A DNA stretch of 64,000 nucleotides from Sphingobium sp. BYY-5 (GTDB lineage: Bacteria > Pseudomonadota > Alphaproteobacteria > Sphingomonadales > Sphingomonadaceae), in assembly GCF_022758885.1 (NCBI RefSeq), contig NZ_JALEBH010000002.1, forward strand, positions 682,001 through 746,000. The letters run 5' to 3'. Made by a program: the position numbers and the translations under genes. Positions 8,063 to 17,400 of the stretch are shown here, piece by piece (positions within the stretch are counted from its first letter, which is position 1; the number at the start of each line of letters is the position of its first letter). The notes beneath the pieces are model-generated. The model searched no databases and was not told the DNA's origin. It was given only the letters and a program-made list of their open reading frames with translations.

Positions 8063-11000
8063 GCGAGCATGCCCCTGATAAATCCGAATCCGAGAAGCGA
8101 GGCTTCAATCTCTCGGCGCTGGCCGTGCGCGAGAGATCCGTCACCCTGTTCTTCCTGATCGCAATCGTCGGTGCGGGTATCTTCTCCTTCCTCAGCCTTG
8201 GCCGGGCGGAAGATCCCAGCTTCACCATCAAGGTCATGACCGTGGTCACCGCGTGGCCTGGCGCGACTGCACAGGAGATGCAGGACCAGGTCGCTGAACC
8301 ACTGGAAAAACGGTTGCAGGAACTGCGCTATTACGACCGCAGCGAAACCTTCACGCGGCCCGGCCTTGCCTTCACCACGCTGACCCTGCGCGACCAGACG
8401 CCTCCCAAAGACGTGCCCGAGCAATTCTATCAGGCGCGCAAGAAACTGGGAGACGAGGCCGCCAGGCTGCCCCAGGGCGTGATCGGCCCCTTCATCAATG
8501 ATGAATATGGGGACGTCAGCTTCGCGCTCTATGCGTTGAAGGCAAAGGGCGAGCCTCAGCGGCTGCTTGCACGCGAAGCGGAGAGTCTGCGCCAACGATT
8601 GCTCCATGTTCCCGGCGTCAACAAGATCAATATCGTCGGCGAACGCCCCCAGCGCATCTATGTTGAGTTTGCTCAGGAGCGGCTCGCAACATTAGGCGTG
8701 TCGCCGCGCGATATCTTCACGGCGCTCGCCAGTCAGAATCTGATCACCCCTGCCGGCGCGATCGAAACCAAGGGCCAACAGACCGTGGTGCGTTTGGATG
8801 GGGCGTTCGATGACCTGTCGAAGATCCGTGATGTCCCGATCGTTGCCAACGGCCGGACGCTGCGCCTGTCCGACATTGCAAGTGTGACACGCGGCTATGA
8901 GGATCCGGCGACATTTCTGGTTCGCAGTGAGGGCGAACCCGCCATTCTGCTTGGCGTCGTCATGCGCGAAGGCTGGAATGGCCTCGACCTTGGCAAGTCG
9001 CTCAAGGCCGAGATCGAGAAAATCTCAGCCGAATTGCCGGTGGGCATGAGCCTGACGCCGGTCACCGATCAGGCCGTGAACATTAGCGAAGCCGTCGACC
9101 AGTTCATGCATACCTTCCTGGAGGCGCTTGCGATCGTGATGATCGTCAGCCTGATCAGCCTCGGCTGGCGGGTGGGCATCGTCGTCGCCGCCGCCGTGCC
9201 GCTGACCCTTGCGGTCGTCCTGGTGATCATGTGGGCGACGGGCCGGGTCCTCGACCGCATCACGCTAGGTGCGCTCATCCTCGCGCTTGGCCTTCTGGTC
9301 GACGACGCGATCATCGCCATCGAGATGATGGTCGTGAAGATGGAGGAAGGCTACGATCGCATCAAGGCCTCGGCCTATGCTTGGAGCCATACGGCCGCGC
9401 CCATGCTCGCGGGTACGCTGCTGACGGTCATCGGCCTGATGCCAGTCGGCTTCGCGCAGTCGACGGCCGGCGAATATGCCGGCAACATCTTCTGGGTGGT
9501 GGGCTTTGCCCTCATCGCCTCCTGGTTCGTGGCGGTGATCTTCACACCCTATATGGGCGTCAAGCTGCTGCCCAATATCAAGCCGGTCGAGGGCGGCCAT
9601 GCCGCGATTTACGAAACGCCGCGCTATCAGAAGGTTCGCAGGCTCATAGGCTGGGCGGTGCGGCGCAAGAAGCTGGTGGCGCTGGCGACGCTGGGCGCGT
9701 TCTTCGTGGCTGGTGCGGGCATGCCGCTGGTCAAGAAACAGTTCTTCCCGGCGTCCGACCGGCCCGAATTGCTGGTCGAGGTGCAGATGCCCAAGGGTAC
9801 GGCCATCGCCAATACGAGCGAGTCCGCCCGTCAGATAGAAGACTGGCTCCGCAAGCAACCCGAGGCGAAAATCGTTACGGCCTATATTGGTCAGGGCGCG
9901 CCCCGCTTCTTCATGGCCCTGTCGCCCGAACTTCCCGATCCTTCTTTCGCCAAGATCGTCGTGCGCACCGACAAGGAAGACGATCGTGACGCCCTCAAGT
10001 GGCGCCTTCGTCAGGCCGTGGCCGACGGTCTCGCACCCGCAGCCCGCGTGCGAGCGACGCAGTTGGTCTTCGGGCCGCCCTCGCCCTTCCCGGTCGCGTT
10101 CCGCGTCAACGGACCCGATCTCGCGACGGCTCGCACCATCGCGGCCAGGGTCCAGGACGTCCTGCAAGCCGATCCCATGATGCGCACAGTCAACAGCGAC
10201 TGGGGCGAACGGGCGCCCGCTCTGCGCTTCGTGCTCGACCAGGACCGCCTGCGCGCATTCGGCCTCACGTCAAGCGATGTAGCGCAGCAGCTTCAGTTCT
10301 TCTTGACTGGCGTCACTGTAAGTCAGGCCCGCGAAGACATCCGCACGGTCGATGTGGTCGTGCGCTCAGCAGGAGCCGGTCGGCTCGATCCGGCGCGTAT
10401 CGGCGATTATACGCTCACCGGCGCGGGCGGGCAGCGCATCTCCATCAGCCAGATCGGCCGGATGGAAGTCCGCATGGAGGACCCGATTCTCCAGCGCCGC
10501 GACCGGGTGCCGACAATCACCGTGCGCGGCGACATCGCCGATGGCCTTCAGCCCCCCGACGTATCGACGGCAATGATGAAGAAACTGCAGCCGATCATCG
10601 ACGATCTGCCTTCAGGCTATCGCATCGACATGGCGGGCTCGATCGAGGAAGCGGGCAAGGCCAATGCCGCGCTGGCGCCGATCTTCCCGATCATGATCGT
10701 GCTGATGATGGTCGTCATCATCCTCCAGGTGCGCAGCCTGTCGGCGATGTGGATCGTGCTGCTCACTGCGCCGCTCGGCCTGATCGGTGTCGTGCCGACG
10801 CTTCTTGTGACGGGGCAGCCGTTCGGGTTCAACGCGATCCTGGGACTTATCGCACTCGCGGGCATCCTGATGCGCAACACGCTGATCCTAATGGGCCAGA
10901 TCCACGACAACGAGCATGCCGGTTTGACCCCGTTCGATGCGGTAGTCGAGGCGACGGTCCAGCGATCCCGCCCAGTGATCCTTACGGCGCTCGCCGCTGT

Positions 11001-11196
11001 GCTTGCGTTCGTGCCGCTTATCAGTTCGGTGTTCTGGGGGTCCATGGCAGTGACGCTCATCGGCGGCACGCTGGGCGGTACGGTCCTCACCCTCCTGTTC
11101 CTGCCCGCGCTCTACGCGCTATGGTATCGCATCACGCCACCATCGCATGATGATCGATCTGCAGCGCCGTCCACTACACCCGCTGCAGCGACGTAG
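8059..11196 (+). CDS. RND efflux pump, inner-membrane permease
   Basis: The 1045-residue permease has the RND layout: one N-terminal membrane helix (TLFFLIAIVGAGIFSFLSLG), a large periplasmic porter domain (PGATAQEMQDQVAEPLE), a block of helices with the charged relay segment GALILALGLLVDDAIIAIE, then a duplicated second half ending in helices 8-12. It looks most like the proton-driven multidrug RND branch rather than metal pumps, but the substrate is unknown. The ATG overlaps the adaptor stop, and with the divergent outer-membrane lipoprotein the tripartite set is complete. Confidence 0.94.
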   Translation: MSEHAPDKSESEKRGFNLSALAVRERSVTLFFLIAIVGAGIFSFLSLGRAEDPSFTIKVMTVVTAWPGATAQEMQDQVAEPLEKRLQELRYYDRSETFTRPGLAFTTLTLRDQTPPKDVPEQFYQARKKLGDEAARLPQGVIGPFINDEYGDVSFALYALKAKGEPQRLLAREAESLRQRLLHVPGVNKINIVGERPQRIYVEFAQERLATLGVSPRDIFTALASQNLITPAGAIETKGQQTVVRLDGAFDDLSKIRDVPIVANGRTLRLSDIASVTRGYEDPATFLVRSEGEPAILLGVVMREGWNGLDLGKSLKAEIEKISAELPVGMSLTPVTDQAVNISEAVDQFMHTFLEALAIVMIVSLISLGWRVGIVVAAAVPLTLAVVLVIMWATGRVLDRITLGALILALGLLVDDAIIAIEMMVVKMEEGYDRIKASAYAWSHTAAPMLAGTLLTVIGLMPVGFAQSTAGEYAGNIFWVVGFALIASWFVAVIFTPYMGVKLLPNIKPVEGGHAAIYETPRYQKVRRLIGWAVRRKKLVALATLGAFFVAGAGMPLVKKQFFPASDRPELLVEVQMPKGTAIANTSESARQIEDWLRKQPEAKIVTAYIGQGAPRFFMALSPELPDPSFAKIVVRTDKEDDRDALKWRLRQAVADGLAPAARVRATQLVFGPPSPFPVAFRVNGPDLATARTIAARVQDVLQADPMMRTVNSDWGERAPALRFVLDQDRLRAFGLTSSDVAQQLQFFLTGVTVSQAREDIRTVDVVVRSAGAGRLDPARIGDYTLTGAGGQRISISQIGRMEVRMEDPILQRRDRVPTITVRGDIADGLQPPDVSTAMMKKLQPIIDDLPSGYRIDMAGSIEEAGKANAALAPIFPIMIVLMMVVIILQVRSLSAMWIVLLTAPLGLIGVVPTLLVTGQPFGFNAILGLIALAGILMRNTLILMGQIHDNEHAGLTPFDAVVEATVQRSRPVILTALAAVLAFVPLISSVFWGSMAVTLIGGTLGGTVLTLLFLPALYALWYRITPPSHDDRSAAPSTTPAAAT

Positions 11197-11207
11197 GCAC
11201 GCCCGGC

Positions 11208-11447
11208 ATGAACAGCGGAATCCTCAAGGTTAAGATCCGATCGGTCGGGAGATGGGCCATGGCCATAAGTGAACTGCTGCGCGGAGCATCGATCAAGGCG
11301 AAGCGCTATCTCGAAGCGCTCGCCTGGATGGCGGACTATGATCCGATCGAGGAGCAGCGGCGCTGGATAGCGGGACTGGAAGAGCGCATCGAGGCAGGGC
11401 TGCCGTCGGCGCAAGAACAGTTTGCGAACCGGCCTACGCAGACATGA
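11208..11447 (+). CDS. Hypothetical 79-residue protein
   Basis: A short ORF begins 11 bp after the RND pump stop, and its TGA overlaps the ATG of the following HxlR gene (ATGA). The protein is predicted soluble and helical, with a charged segment (YDPIEEQRRWIAGLEERIE), and has no family I recognise. An internal ATG near 11258 (MAISELL) is an alternative start. The coupling on the downstream side favours a real gene; function is unknown. Confidence 0.5.
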   Translation: MNSGILKVKIRSVGRWAMAISELLRGASIKAKRYLEALAWMADYDPIEEQRRWIAGLEERIEAGLPSAQEQFANRPTQT

Positions 11448-11824
11448 GACGCTGGGGCCACACCGATGATCCGCTGCTGATGGCCGTGGGTATTCTATCT
11501 GCCAAATGGATCCTGCGCATCATGAGCGTGCTCACGCAGGGACCGGCGCGGTTCTCGGGGAGCAGGGCTGCCATTCCGGCGGTCTCGGCCAACATATTGA
11601 CAGCGCGCCTGCGCGATCTCGAAGAGGCGGGCATCATCTGCAAGGAGATGCTTCCACCTCCGGCCAACTGCCAGGTCTATGCGCTGACCGATCTTGGCGA
11701 AGCGGCACGCCCGGTCCTGGTGGCGATTGAACAATGGGCTTCGTGTTTCGCGGACGCGGAGTACCGGCGGGGTCAAGCGGTCAAGGACTCCGGAGCAGCA
11801 TCGCACAGCCGCTCTGCATCATGA
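11444..11824 (+). CDS. HxlR-family winged-helix regulator
   Basis: The 126-residue protein matches the HxlR family: a winged-helix domain with KWILRIMSVLTQGPARFS, recognition-helix motif ILTARLRDLEEAGII, and a wing region CQVYALTDLGEAARPVL. The common Cys near the start of HxlR proteins is absent here (MRRWGHTDDPLLMAVG). It follows the 79-residue ORF with ATGA overlap. These proteins often sense redox state or electrophiles. Its target is unclear; there is no divergent gene. Confidence 0.82.
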   Translation: MRRWGHTDDPLLMAVGILSAKWILRIMSVLTQGPARFSGSRAAIPAVSANILTARLRDLEEAGIICKEMLPPPANCQVYALTDLGEAARPVLVAIEQWASCFADAEYRRGQAVKDSGAASHSRSAS

Positions 11825-12250
11825 TTACCCAACTTTCGGCCCCGAGGAGCAGGCCATACAAAAGACTATACTAGCCAGGATCACCGAGATACATGTAAGA
11901 TTCCGCGCCGTCCGGGCTAGCCGCTCAGTCCACCATCCTGTTCCACAGACAAGCTCAAGCACGTCGCCAGTCAGATCGGCTCCTGGCGGCGAAGCTTCCA
12001 CCTCAGCTACCTTGGTGTGCCAGCGGGCTATTGCCTCAGGCCCTCGATCGAGAAGGTATTCGTGAGTGGCAGCTATTCTGTCATGGGTGCTTCAAGCCGG
12101 ACGGTCAGCGGCCGGCCAGTCTTGAACGTCCAAGTCGGAAAGCGGGCGGTCAGTTCCTGGGAATCGAAAATCGGAGGCCGAGCGGCCGACTTCGTCGGTT
12201 TGCCTTTCGCGCGTTCTTTTCGTGGCCATCATGGCCGTAGGAGAAGTGTC
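11825..12250. other. Gene-poor spacer before the integrase remnant
   Basis: About 425 bp contain only overlapping frames with no recognisable motif and no good ribosome sites. I see no repeat, IS end or RNA gene. The segment probably marks the junction between the efflux module and DNA brought in with the dead integrase. Confidence 0.4.
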
Positions 12251-12960
12251 ATGGGATTATCTGAGTTTGATCCCGCCGCTCGCGAACGAGTTTCGTGGAA
12301 TGCGGGACGTAAAGTTGGCGCGAAGAGAGCGCTCAAACCATGTCAAATTTGGGCAATTCGTTTCTTTCTTGATCAACATCGACGGCTTTGAGATCGGGCG
12401 TTTTTCGATCTCGCCATCGACAGCAAATTGCGCGGTTGCGATCTAGTGAAAATCCGGATCAGCGACATTGTTTGCGATCGAAAAGTCCGGACGAGGGCTA
12501 CCGTCGTCCAGCAAAAGACGGGTAGGCCTGTTCAATTTGAGTTGATGGACGATGCTCGTACAAGCCTCCTCAAATGGCTCGAACTGCGAGGCGGCTCCTT
12601 GGAGGATTACGCCTTTCCAAGCCGCACCAACCATACAGCCCACATAAGCACCCGACAATATGTCGGTTTGGTAGGTGAATGGGTTACAGGAATTAGTTTG
12701 CCTGGCGAGGATTATGGAACCCATTTGCTGAGGCGGTCAAAGGCATCGATCATTTACAAGGCGACCGGCAATCTCCGTGCCGTCCAGATACTGCTCGGAC
12801 ACACGAAAATTGAAAGCACAGTCGATATCTCGGGGTCGATGTAGAGGATGCTTTAACGCTCGCAGAAGGCACAGAAATCAGAGATCGGCTGGCTCCTCAC
12901 ATTCGCGGGGAGCCAGCACCGGAAACGGTGACGAGTCGCTCAATTGGCTGCCGTGCGTGA
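12251..12960 (+). pseudogene. Tyrosine recombinase/integrase with nonsense codon and frameshift
   Basis: A phage-type integrase can be read from ATG 12251 (AGRKVGAKRALKP, IWAIRFFLDQHRRL) to 12960. An in-frame TGA at 12389-12391 stands where relatives read Arg (HRRL-stop-DRAFFDLAIDSKLRGCDLVKIRI). The frame resumes through HLLRRSKASIIYK and VQILLGHTKIESTV. It then loses one base so that the expected catalytic motif RYLGVDVEDALTLAEGTEIR appears only in the next frame. The missing C in GTC(C)GATATCTC removes the nucleophile Tyr from the encoded product. Two independent lesions indicate a dead gene. Confidence 0.85.
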
Positions 12961-12998
12961 TTGCGCTCCGCCTTTGCGCCGAATAATTTGCGTATGCT

Positions 12999-13721
12999 GT
13001 GAAGCCGCGTGCGGCCTTTGTAGCAACGTTAAATCTGGGATTGGAATATTTTGCTTTGGCCAAGCGCGTTTCAGAAGAAACCACTATAAAGGCGACGCCG
13101 CAAAAGCGACGCTTTGGCACGGATAAATCGGCCACCCGCTCGCAGTTGCTCGACGCTGCGCTGGCGCTGATGGTGGAGGAAGGATATGCCGCCGTCAGTG
13201 GTCGAAAGGTGGCGGCGCGCGCGGGATTGAATGCCTCGCTCATCCACTATTATTTCCCTACGTCCGATGATCTGCTGGTGGCCGCCTACAGGCGCGGTGC
13301 CAAACAGAGCCTCGAACGCCATCAGGCGGCGGCACAGTCGGATGATCCACTGCGTGCTTTATGGACACTCAGCATCGACCCCAGCCGCACGGCCCTCGCC
13401 ATGGAGTTTATGGCGCTGGCAAATCACCGGAAGGTCATAGGCGAAGAAATTGCGCGCTATGCCGAACATATCCGCGCTGTCCAGATTGCGGCGATTGAAC
13501 GGTATCTGGAGCATAGCCCCACCAACCTTGGACCATGCACAGCTGCCGCAGCCACCGTCTGGCTGGCCGCGATGGCGCGCTTGCTGGTGATGGAGGAAGG
13601 GGTCGGCATCTTGTCGGGCCATGACGATGCACGCCAGCTGATGGATTGGCTCCTCACCAGACTCAGCCACCGCCCCGACGATGAATCGCGCGACGGCGCG
13701 GAGCAACCGGCCACTTCTTGA
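12999..13721 (+). CDS. TetR/AcrR-family regulator of the TauD-SDR cassette
   Basis: The frame begins at GTG 12999 and gives 240 residues; the true start may be later, because the first 45 or so residues lie before the conserved fold. The DNA-binding domain reads RSQLLDAALALMVEEGYAAV followed by VAARAGLNASLIHYYFPTSDDLL. The C-terminal half is a helical ligand pocket. It lies 85 bp upstream of the dioxygenase gene in the same orientation. A 16-bp perfect palindrome between them is a likely operator. Confidence 0.85.
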   Translation: MKPRAAFVATLNLGLEYFALAKRVSEETTIKATPQKRRFGTDKSATRSQLLDAALALMVEEGYAAVSGRKVAARAGLNASLIHYYFPTSDDLLVAAYRRGAKQSLERHQAAAQSDDPLRALWTLSIDPSRTALAMEFMALANHRKVIGEEIARYAEHIRAVQIAAIERYLEHSPTNLGPCTAAAATVWLAAMARLLVMEEGVGILSGHDDARQLMDWLLTRLSHRPDDESRDGAEQPATS

Positions 13722-13740
13722 CCGATACTGTCATGCGAAG

Positions 13741-13756
13741 CTAAGCATGTGCTTAG
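13741..13756. promoter_or_regulatory. Perfect palindrome, likely TetR operator
   Basis: CTAAGCATGTGCTTAG consists of two perfect 7-bp arms with a 2-bp centre. It lies 20 bp after the tetR stop and 50 bp before the dioxygenase start. Its size and symmetry fit a TetR-dimer site, and it has no T-tract, which argues against a terminator. Confidence 0.6.
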
Positions 13757-13805
13757 CACGACATGCGTGTGGCGGCGTTACCGCTGCCCAGACGGGAGAG
13801 TAAAG

Positions 13806-14627
13806 ATGCCGATTGCGGAACAAGCCGGCTTTGAGGTCAGAAATCTTGCGCCGCGTATCGGCAGTGAAATCGTGACGGACGTGCAGACGCTGCTCAGCGG
13901 CGCTTGCTCCGCGCAAATCCGCGCATTGCTGGAGGAGCGTGGCGTGGTGGCCATTCGCAGCCTCAACCTGACGGACGACCAGCAGATAGCCTTCACCAAA
14001 ACGATCGGCACGATTGTTGAGGAAAAGGCCTTCAAGATCACGATGGACCCCACGGAAAATCCGGTCGCCGAATATATCAAGGGTGCGTTCTACTGGCATA
14101 TTGATGGGACGATGGGAGACGTTCCGATCTTCGCATCGTTGATGAGCAGCCGCAAATTGTCGGATACGGGCGGCCAGACCGAGTTTTCTAACACCTATGC
14201 GGCCTATGACGATTTGCCCGAAGCAGAGAAAGTAGCGCTGGAAAAGCTCAAGGTCGTCCACATGTTCGAAGTGGCGCAGCGCTATGTGCAGCCTGAACCA
14301 AGTCACGAATTGTTGAAAGCTTGGCAGACATTCCAGCCCAACGTGTTGCCTTTGGTTTGGACCCATGGCTCAGGTCGTAAATCGCTGGTACTCGGTTCCA
14401 CAGCATCGCATGTTGAGGGTATGGACCTTCGCGATGGGTGGGCATTGCTGACCCGCCTACGCGATTATGCGACGCAGCCCCAGTTCGTTTATCGACATGA
14501 ATGGACGCTTGGCGATCTGGTGATCTGGGACAATACAGGGACCATGCACCGCGCGCTGCCTTACGCCATGGACAGCGGGCGAATGATGCATCGCACGACC
14601 CTGGCCGGTGAAGAATCCTTCGCCTGA
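13806..14627 (+). CDS. TauD/TfdA-family Fe(II)/2-oxoglutarate dioxygenase
   Basis: This is a 273-residue alpha-ketoglutarate-dependent dioxygenase. The metal ligands are visible as the HxD motif in FYWHIDGTM and the distal His in TGTMHRALPYAMD; Arg residues after the distal His (GRMMHRTTL) fit the 2OG carboxylate site. I start at ATG 13806, preceded by GGGAGAG, rather than at an upstream GTG at 13749. Such enzymes hydroxylate and cleave sulfonates, aryloxyalkanoates or similar compounds. With the following SDR and NTF2-like genes it probably forms a catabolic cassette whose substrate cannot be deduced. Confidence 0.88.
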   Translation: MPIAEQAGFEVRNLAPRIGSEIVTDVQTLLSGACSAQIRALLEERGVVAIRSLNLTDDQQIAFTKTIGTIVEEKAFKITMDPTENPVAEYIKGAFYWHIDGTMGDVPIFASLMSSRKLSDTGGQTEFSNTYAAYDDLPEAEKVALEKLKVVHMFEVAQRYVQPEPSHELLKAWQTFQPNVLPLVWTHGSGRKSLVLGSTASHVEGMDLRDGWALLTRLRDYATQPQFVYRHEWTLGDLVIWDNTGTMHRALPYAMDSGRMMHRTTLAGEESFA

Positions 14628-14648
14628 CATGATATCGGGGAAAATGTC

Positions 14649-15509
14649 ATGACAGCCCGTCCCGTAGCCATAGTGACCGGCGCCAGTCGCGGCGCAGGGC
14701 GCGGCATTGCGATCGCCTTGGGCAGTTACGGCTGCACGGTCTATGTGACTGGTCGGTCCGAGAAAGCAGGCGATCATTCGCTACCGGGTACGATTTGGGA
14801 AACAGCCGATGCGGTAACCCAAGCCGGGGGCAAGGGCATTGCCGTGCGCATCGATCATGCCGATGACTCGCAGGTGGAATCGCTTTTCTCCCAGGTTTCG
14901 GAAACCGAAGGCCGTCTCGATATCCTCGTCAACAATGCGTGCGCCTTGCATGACGATCTGACCGCCCCCGGCAATTTCTGGGAAAAGCCGCTCGGCATTG
15001 TCGAGATGCTCAATGTGGGCTTGCGGAGCGCCTATGTCGCCAGTTTCCATGCGGCCCCCCTGATGGTGGCCAAACGGCACGGCCTCATCACGTTCACATC
15101 CGCATCGGGTGCCGCCCATTATTCCTTTGGCCCCGCCTATGGGGCGCACAAGGCGGGACTGGACAAGTTCGCGGCCGACATGGCCGTCGATCTCTGGCCA
15201 TTCAACGTCGCTGCCCTTTCGATATGGATGGGGGCGCTGCTAACGGATCGCTTGCGCATGGTCATCGCCTCCGACCCGATCAAATATAAGGATCTGGAAG
15301 CGGCGACCGAAACGCCCGAATTCACCGGACATGCGATCTGGGCATTGTATTCCGATCCCGGTCTGATGGACATGAGCGGACAGACCGTGATCGGGGCCGA
15401 GATGGCCGTGAAATATGGCTTTGCCGATCGAGAGGGCAGACAGCCCCGTTCCTGCCGCGACACGCATCAGGTTGCGCCAAGGCAGCAATATCCGCTCATC
15501 TTACGGTAG
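14649..15509 (+). CDS. Short-chain dehydrogenase/reductase
   Basis: The 286-residue SDR has the nucleotide motif TGASRGAGRGIA at the N-terminus, NNAC in place of NNAG, and a Ser/Tyr/Lys active site (FTSASG ... AYGAHKAGL). The C-terminal extension after the usual fold is about 25 residues long and Arg-rich (ADREGRQPRSCRD), so the real stop could be a result of erosion. It begins 21 bp after the dioxygenase stop and probably shares its transcript. An oxidoreductase acting on the dioxygenase product is a reasonable inference. Confidence 0.88.
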   Translation: MTARPVAIVTGASRGAGRGIAIALGSYGCTVYVTGRSEKAGDHSLPGTIWETADAVTQAGGKGIAVRIDHADDSQVESLFSQVSETEGRLDILVNNACALHDDLTAPGNFWEKPLGIVEMLNVGLRSAYVASFHAAPLMVAKRHGLITFTSASGAAHYSFGPAYGAHKAGLDKFAADMAVDLWPFNVAALSIWMGALLTDRLRMVIASDPIKYKDLEAATETPEFTGHAIWALYSDPGLMDMSGQTVIGAEMAVKYGFADREGRQPRSCRDTHQVAPRQQYPLILR

Positions 15510-15537
15510 CGTAGAATATCATCGAAGGAGGATCGCT

Positions 15538-16095
15538 GTGGACGATATGCAATTGGCGCACCTTGGTCGTGACGTCGCCTATCTCAAGGACAGGCTGGCA
15601 ATCCAGGATCTTATTGCACTTCATGCGCGCGGCCATGACCGGCATGACGTCGATCTGCTTACCAGCGCCTATCATGAAGATGGCGTCGATGAACATGGCC
15701 ACGCCATCAACCCCGGTCCGCTTTATGCCCAGTGGTCCAACGCCGTCCATGCCGCCGGTTCGGATCAGCATCTCCATAATATCACAACCCACCTTTGCGA
15801 TATTGATGGCGATGTCGCGCATTGCGAAAGCTATGTGATGGTGTCGCTGCTTGATCCCGGCGCAAAGACGGCGCGGATCATCAATGGCCGCTATATCGAT
15901 CGGGTCGAGCGCCGTGATGGCGAATGGAAAATCGCGCTGCGCCGCTCAACCGTGGACACGCTCATCACGGGAGACGCTTCGATCCTCCAGCATCCCAGAT
16001 TTATCGAACAAGGCTATATTAAGGGCGTCCGAGACAAAACCGACATCTCCTATCAAAAGCCGTTATCGCTCGATACGCCTGTTACCCTATGGTGA
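15538..16095 (+). CDS. NTF2-like (SnoaL-type) protein
   Basis: The protein of 185 residues has the SnoaL-like NTF2 fold: LKDRLAIQDLIALHARGHDRHDVDLLTSAY at the N-terminus and IINGRYIDRVERRDGEWKI near the C-terminus (motifs quoted in part). A GTG start at 15538 is chosen because AAGGAGG lies 6 bp upstream; ATG 15547 would be spaced too far. His and Asp residues in the pocket (HARGHDRHD, HLHNITTH) resemble dehydratase or dehydrochlorinase members, but the family is catalytically diverse. It ends the TetR-TauD-SDR cassette. Confidence 0.82.
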   Translation: MDDMQLAHLGRDVAYLKDRLAIQDLIALHARGHDRHDVDLLTSAYHEDGVDEHGHAINPGPLYAQWSNAVHAAGSDQHLHNITTHLCDIDGDVAHCESYVMVSLLDPGAKTARIINGRYIDRVERRDGEWKIALRRSTVDTLITGDASILQHPRFIEQGYIKGVRDKTDISYQKPLSLDTPVTLW

Positions 16096-16245
16096 TGCCG
16101 TTTCGTAGCTGGACTGCTGCAGTGTTGTCGCGCCTGCTACCGGCTAGTATTGATCGCACCGTGCTAAAAGCGATGGGGTGGACGCTCCCTGACGGCATCG
16201 ATGTGCCAGAGTGGAGGTGTTGAAACACCACAGTAGGAGGCGTCC

Positions 16246-16385
16246 GTGACCGAAGTTAGCACAGTTGGTATCGATTTGGCCAAGTTGGTTTTTCAGGTTC
16301 ATGGGTCAGACCCGAGCGGTAACATGATGTTTCGCAAGAAGCTGCGGCGCGATCAGGTTCTGGCATTCTTCTCCACATTGCCGCG
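16246..16385 (+). pseudogene. IS110-family transposase, 5' fragment
   Basis: A GTG start at 16246 with AGGAGG upstream opens a frame reading EVSTVGIDLAKLVFQVHG and FRKKLRRDQVLAFF, the N-terminal DEDD (RuvC-like) start of IS110 transposases. Similarity ends near codon 45, where the sequence passes directly into an unrelated phosphatase remnant. The rest of the element is missing. Confidence 0.8.
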
Positions 16386-17010
16386 GGTGACCAGACCGCC
16401 ATCCAGTTCCTCGTCCACGCCCTGCGCCCCAGCAGCGGCCCGATGATGGGTTGCGGCCCGAGGAGGAAAAGGACAGTGCCGAGCGCCTGAGCCTGAGCTG
16501 CGTGTGGATCGTCGACCCGGTCGACGGCACCCGCGAGTACGGCGAGGAGCGTACCGATTGGGCGGTCCACGTCGGCATGGCGGTGAATGGCGAGCCAGTG
16601 CTCGGCGCCGTGGCGCTGCCGGGTTGCGACGAGGTTTTGCGCTCGGACAAGTCGGGCTAAGTGCCGCCCGCGCTTGAGACCCTGCGTATGGTCGTCAGCC
16701 ATACCCGTCCTGCCAGTGAAGCAACCGAAGTGGCGGCCAAGCTGGGCGCCGAACTGGTGCCGATGGGCTCAGCCGGTGCCAAGGCGATAACGATCCTGCG
16801 TGGCGAAGCCGACATCTACCTCCGCTCGGGCGGGCAGTATGAATGGGACAGCTGCACTCCCGTTGCGGTGGCGCTGGGCTGAGGACTGCATGCCTCGCGG
16901 ATCGACGGTTCGCCGCTGGTCTACAACCAGCAGGACGTCTACATGCCCGACCTGCTGGAAGGAACATGCCGAACGGGTCCTGGCCGAGATCGCAGCTTTA
17001 CCCCCGGGGC
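16386..17010 (+). pseudogene. CysQ-like 3'(2'),5'-bisphosphate nucleotidase remnant
   Basis: Pieces of an inositol-monophosphatase-family enzyme can be joined across frames: DQTAIQFLVHALRP, then EEEKDSAERL, the metal-binding motif WIVDPVDGTREYGEE, then GGQYEWDSCTPVAVAL and [20 protein letters not shown], ending [14 protein letters not shown]. Lesions include a frameshift near 16433, TAA at 16658-16660, TGA at 16880-16882 and a frameshift near 16960. The N-terminus is missing, replaced by the IS110 fragment. In intact form the family hydrolyses PAP during sulfate assimilation. It is clearly dead here. Confidence 0.82.
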
Positions 17011-17089
17011 TAGCGATACGGCCTCGCCACCACTCGATTACTCGTAGTTCATCAGCCTTCAATATAATAGACGAGGACTGCTGGTTCAT

Positions 17090-17400
17090 CAGCCACGGCC
17101 CACGTCCAGGCTCTTCGGGAACGGTGGTGTCAGGCTCAGGACCAGAGCTCCGCTGACGGCACAAGCAATTGCGCCGTAAATCAAGAACGGCCCATAGCCC
17201 CGAGTTGATCATAGATCACCCCTGCCATAAGGGGACCGAGACCTGCGGCGAGCGCCATCAGCGCAGACATGAAGCTATACAGGGTACTTGATCGCATGCC
17301 TGCATAACCTGCGGTCAAGTACCCTGTGATCTGCGTCTTTGTGCCCTGCGCGTAACCATTCACGATCATGGCGACGATGATGAATGAGTAGGTTCTGATA
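17090..17400 (-). pseudogene. MFS transporter, C-terminal remnant
   Basis: On the minus strand the frame reads FIIVAMIVNGYAQGTKTQIT, then YSFMSALMALAAGLGPL and AGVIYDQLGA. A one-base shift then leads to YGPFLIYGAIACAVSG and LTPPFPKSLD. These are the last helices of a major-facilitator protein. Both the 5' part and the reading frame are lost. Confidence 0.7.
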
